Source: Streptomyces sp. ADI96-02
Lineage (GTDB): Bacteria; Actinomycetota; Actinomycetes; Streptomycetales; Streptomycetaceae
Direction of reading: 5' to 3'
Assembly (NCBI RefSeq): GCF_003846185.1
Contig: NZ_ML123034.1
Location: 4,144,931 to 4,191,076 of the forward strand
Length of the DNA: 46,146 nucleotides
Shown: piece after piece, positions 44,221 to 46,146 of the stretch
Layout: every line of letters begins with the position of its first letter
Numbering within the stretch: position 1 is the stretch's first letter
The notes under the pieces: model-generated
Databases searched by the model: none
Told to the model about the DNA's origin: nothing
What the model saw: only the letters and a program-made list of their open reading frames with translations
Position numbers and translations under genes: made by a program

Positions 44221-45339
44221 TCAGATGAGCGGGTCCGCCCGCCGGGACGGCCGTCGGCGTTCACCCGCCTGGGCGACGTCAGGAGTGCGCCACCACCAGC
44301 CGATCACGGCGGAATCGAGGGCTGATGCCTCCTCCGTCGGCCGCGGATCCGGTGCGTGCGGGCTGAGAACGAGACGCTCCCGTACCGGACCGGCATAGCG
44401 CGTGGTGACAAGGCTGAAATCCAGATTGGCGCGCACCCATCGGCCAAGACTCCCCACGAACATCTGGAGTTCGGCACCGACCTCCGGCGTCACCGTACGC
44501 TCACTCAGTTCGACGAAGCGGCGCATCACCGTGTTGCGCAGCACTACGGCCTCCTGGAGCGACTCCGCGGTCGTTGCCTGCCGCTCCGCTGCCAGCACAT
44601 CCAGGAGGTTCACCTCCAGAGAGCCGCGCTGGGACTCCTTGTGATGCGAGAAGATATCGTTGTCGAGGGAGACGAGGACCGCGCACATCTCCACCAGAGC
44701 CCGGGCCTCGGGCGTATCACGCAACTGCCTCGGCATCACGTATCCGTGGGCCACGTCCAACAGCGCGATACTGCTCTGCATCGCACCGTTGCGCAGGCGC
44801 AGTAACAAGTAGTCGTCCAGCCTCTGGGGCTTCTCACCGTTTCGCCGCCGCGACCGCTCCCAGACCAGAGCGGCGAAGTAGGACCGGACGGCGTCAGCCC
44901 AGTCGCAGAATTGCGTGGGTGTCGCGCATGCGGAGATGCGGGAGGCTACATCACGGAGCGCCCAGGCATAGGCGTTGTCCGGCAGGAGTCCGATGTCTCC
45001 GGTTTCGGCCACTCTGTGGAGCCGCGCCAGGAAAGCCGCCCACTCGGTGACATCTATGTCCGAGTTCTCGGCGTCGTCGCAGTACTCGTCGTCAAACGCG
45101 AAGAGCCAGGTGTGGTAATCGGCGAAGGCGGCGAGCCCTTCCTCTTTGCCGTGCGGCACAACGCCCGCCGCGAGAGCTCCTGGCCGCATCGCCGAAAACT
45201 GTTCCCGACGTTCCCGGCCGGAAGGGATTCCCTGCTTGGCAGCCCAGGCCATCGTGCTTTCATTGATTGCCGATCTGGCCGGGTTCTCAGCTCTTTCGAT
45301 GGGACAGTAGAGAGTCAGCCGACTGAAGTGTTCAGGCAT
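44221..45339 (-). CDS. Class I terpene synthase
   Basis: A 372-residue bacterial terpene cyclase. The acidic metal-binding motif is Asp83-Asp84-Glu85-Tyr-Cys-Asp88-Asp89 (FDDEYCDD). The NSE triad is in NDIFSHHKE (Asn227, Ser231, Lys234-Glu235), and the C-terminal Arg-Tyr pair is Arg314-Tyr315 (TTRY). The residues fit diphosphate ionisation and cyclisation; chain length (C10, C15 or C20) cannot be read. A TTA codon encodes Leu179. The ATG at 45339 (MPEHFSRLTLYC) follows CGAGG. It is the first gene of the cluster on the minus strand, with two inverted repeats in its upstream region. No prenyl diphosphate synthase is in the window. Confidence 0.94.
   Translation of the reverse strand: MPEHFSRLTLYCPIERAENPARSAINESTMAWAAKQGIPSGRERREQFSAMRPGALAAGVVPHGKEEGLAAFADYHTWLFAFDDEYCDDAENSDIDVTEWAAFLARLHRVAETGDIGLLPDNAYAWALRDVASRISACATPTQFCDWADAVRSYFAALVWERSRRRNGEKPQRLDDYLLLRLRNGAMQSSIALLDVAHGYVMPRQLRDTPEARALVEMCAVLVSLDNDIFSHHKESQRGSLEVNLLDVLAAERQATTAESLQEAVVLRNTVMRRFVELSERTVTPEVGAELQMFVGSLGRWVRANLDFSLVTTRYAGPVRERLVLSPHAPDPRPTEEASALDSAVIGWWWRTPDVAQAGERRRPSRRADPLI
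44803..44805 (-). promoter_or_regulatory. TTA codon in the terpene synthase gene
   Basis: In-frame TTA (Leu179) in YLLLRLR, a second bldA-dependent codon in the cluster. Confidence 0.9.
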
Positions 45340-45390
45340 TTCAACCTCGAAAAGTGATCTCTGATTGAGGAATCCGAAGACGGGAAACGG

Positions 45391-45413
45391 TGCAACCCTG
45401 TTCACGGGTTGCA
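45391..45413 (-). promoter_or_regulatory. Inverted repeat in the terpene synthase leader
   Basis: TGCAACCC (45391-45398) and GGGTTGCA (45406-45413) form a perfect 8-bp inverted repeat with a 7-base spacer, 52-74 bases upstream of the ATG. It could be an operator or an attenuator hairpin. Confidence 0.5.
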
Positions 45414-45482
45414 AGGTTGATGTCCGGTGGGAGAGGAGCCAAACCTGGACACTTGATGTGCTTTATCATGATTTTTAGTCAT

Positions 45483-45501
45483 TGAGGCTCTTGGAGCCTC
45501 A
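45483..45501. promoter_or_regulatory. Second inverted repeat upstream of the terpene synthase
   Basis: TGAGGCTC (45483-45490) and GAGCCTCA (45494-45501) pair perfectly across TTG, next to an AT-rich run. It is a compact palindrome, either a terminator for something entering from the right or a regulator site. Confidence 0.45.
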
Positions 45502-46146
45502 CGCTCAAGACCTACGGCTGGAGCAGTGGCGTACTACTCCAAGGTGAATAGCGCTGCTTCGGGGAAATCTGGTCGGCTCTGCATCACGCGCGTCTGGTTC
45601 GCCCGCCCGGGCCGTGACGGAAGAGCACCGGTATGTCTATCGCGTCGCGGTAGCGCGGGGGCTTGAGGTCTTTTGTCTTCTTCTCCGGAGGCGCAGGGAT
45701 TCACTGTCTCAGCAACAGGCCGCTGGCCAGTCACTCAGGGGGGCGCGCACAAAGTCTGGGCAAGCGGCCGAGTGCCCCTCGCGCGGTGATCCTCGGCGGT
45801 ATCGAGAATTCTTCCATCGTGTGACTGATAGCTGGATGGGGGGGAGTTGTGCGCTATGGTCGCGGCGAGCTATTGAGACGGTCAGCCCGAACAGGTCGGG
45901 GGGCCCGCCACTCTTGTGCTGCGAACGCGTCGCCGCACCGTCGATGCGGTGGGCCCCGGGAGTGCACGCCCGGGGCTCGCTCACTGATCCCTGCCTTGGT
46001 GGGGGAGACTGCTTCTCGGATGCCGACGCCCCGCGCCTGCCGCTCCCAGGAGCCTGGGCGAGCATCAGGCGGTCCGCGTGACGCGCAAGAGGGCCTCGGC
46101 AGGCTGGCTGTGCAGCCGATGAAGCACCGACTCACGTGAGTAGGTG

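Larger units (their letters stand above)
45340..46146. other. 807-bp stretch upstream of the terpene synthase, no gene seen
   Basis: No frame on either strand has convincing coding composition, a start site or a recognisable motif. The left 160 bases hold two inverted repeats and the AT-rich run TTTATCATGATTTTTAGTCA (45462-45481), so the terpene synthase promoter should be here. The rest shows lower GC bias and may be intergenic or decayed DNA at the edge of the cluster. Confidence 0.5.

Noticed and set aside
44221..45339. 2-methylisoborneol synthase, because a methyltransferase is adjacent
   Set aside because: The neighbouring methyltransferase is a small-molecule type without features of a GPP C-methyltransferase, and the cyclic-nucleotide-binding gene of that operon is absent.
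45614..46081. Plus-strand frame of 155 codons right of the terpene synthase
   Set aside because: Composition is not coding-like (mixed third positions, scattered Cys/Trp/Arg), with no ribosome site or recognisable motif.

Overview
The window is high-GC actinobacterial DNA, almost certainly from a Streptomyces chromosome. Evidence: strong G/C bias at third codon positions, many GTG starts, and a gene order (folD - DUF3017 - HTH/DUF2690 - mdh ... trpS ... DD-carboxypeptidase ... sdhC-D-A-B ... GH20 hexosaminidase) that I recognise as conserved Streptomyces core. Two halves are visible: core chromosome from 1 to about 33.2 kb, and an accessory segment from about 33.4 kb to the end, with lower third-position GC, an IS remnant and a specialised-metabolite cluster.

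Core half. 1-4.7 kb: the start of a minus-strand gene, folD, a DUF3017 membrane protein, a membrane-bound HTH/DUF2690 protein, and mdh. 4.99-8.28 kb: three co-directional, near-overlapping genes of unknown function. The first two carry a matching RHIM-like motif (residues 569-582 of one, 46-59 of the other), which suggests an amyloid-templating signalling pair at the membrane. 8.3-14.2 kb: an AhpD-like protein with a divergent MocR regulator, a DMT transporter, a YgiB-like lipoprotein coupled to a glutathionylspermidine-synthase-like ATP-grasp ligase, and ornithine aminotransferase. 14.4-22.7 kb: trpS, a 2H phosphoesterase, DprE2 and DprE1 (decaprenyl-phosphoryl-arabinose pathway), a YihY membrane protein, a DD-carboxypeptidase, a small membrane protein and a membrane metallophosphoesterase. 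23-33.2 kb: a family 5 solute-binding protein, a TetR regulator, a membrane protein, the succinate dehydrogenase operon, an OHCU-decarboxylase-like protein lacking the usual active-site motif, a GH20 hexosaminidase and a conserved hypothetical.

Accessory half. 33.4-35.5 kb: a two-gene module of an ABC/AAA-type ATPase (OLD-like) and a DUF4276 TOPRIM-like protein with overlapping start and stop, a plausible defence module. 35.5-36.2 kb: a C-terminal fragment of an IS5-type transposase and an IS-associated coiled-coil/winged-helix protein. 36.3-45.3 kb: a minus-strand biosynthetic cluster. In transcription order it holds a class I terpene synthase, a methyltransferase frame with no normal start, a 1.1 kb gap, a cyclodipeptide synthase (NYH type), a P450-like protein with no heme-ligand cysteine, a normal cytochrome P450, a PHBH-type FAD monooxygenase, a second methyltransferase and an ABM monooxygenase. 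Two of these genes carry TTA codons, predicting bldA control. A cyclodipeptide synthase with a soluble class I terpene synthase and a heme-less P450 is not a combination I recognise from a described pathway.

Best candidates for something new are the terpene/cyclodipeptide cluster with its P450 pair and the RHIM-like pair at 5-8 kb. The lipoprotein/ATP-grasp pair and the ATPase/TOPRIM pair follow. All functional statements come from reading the sequence and remembered family features; no database search was run.
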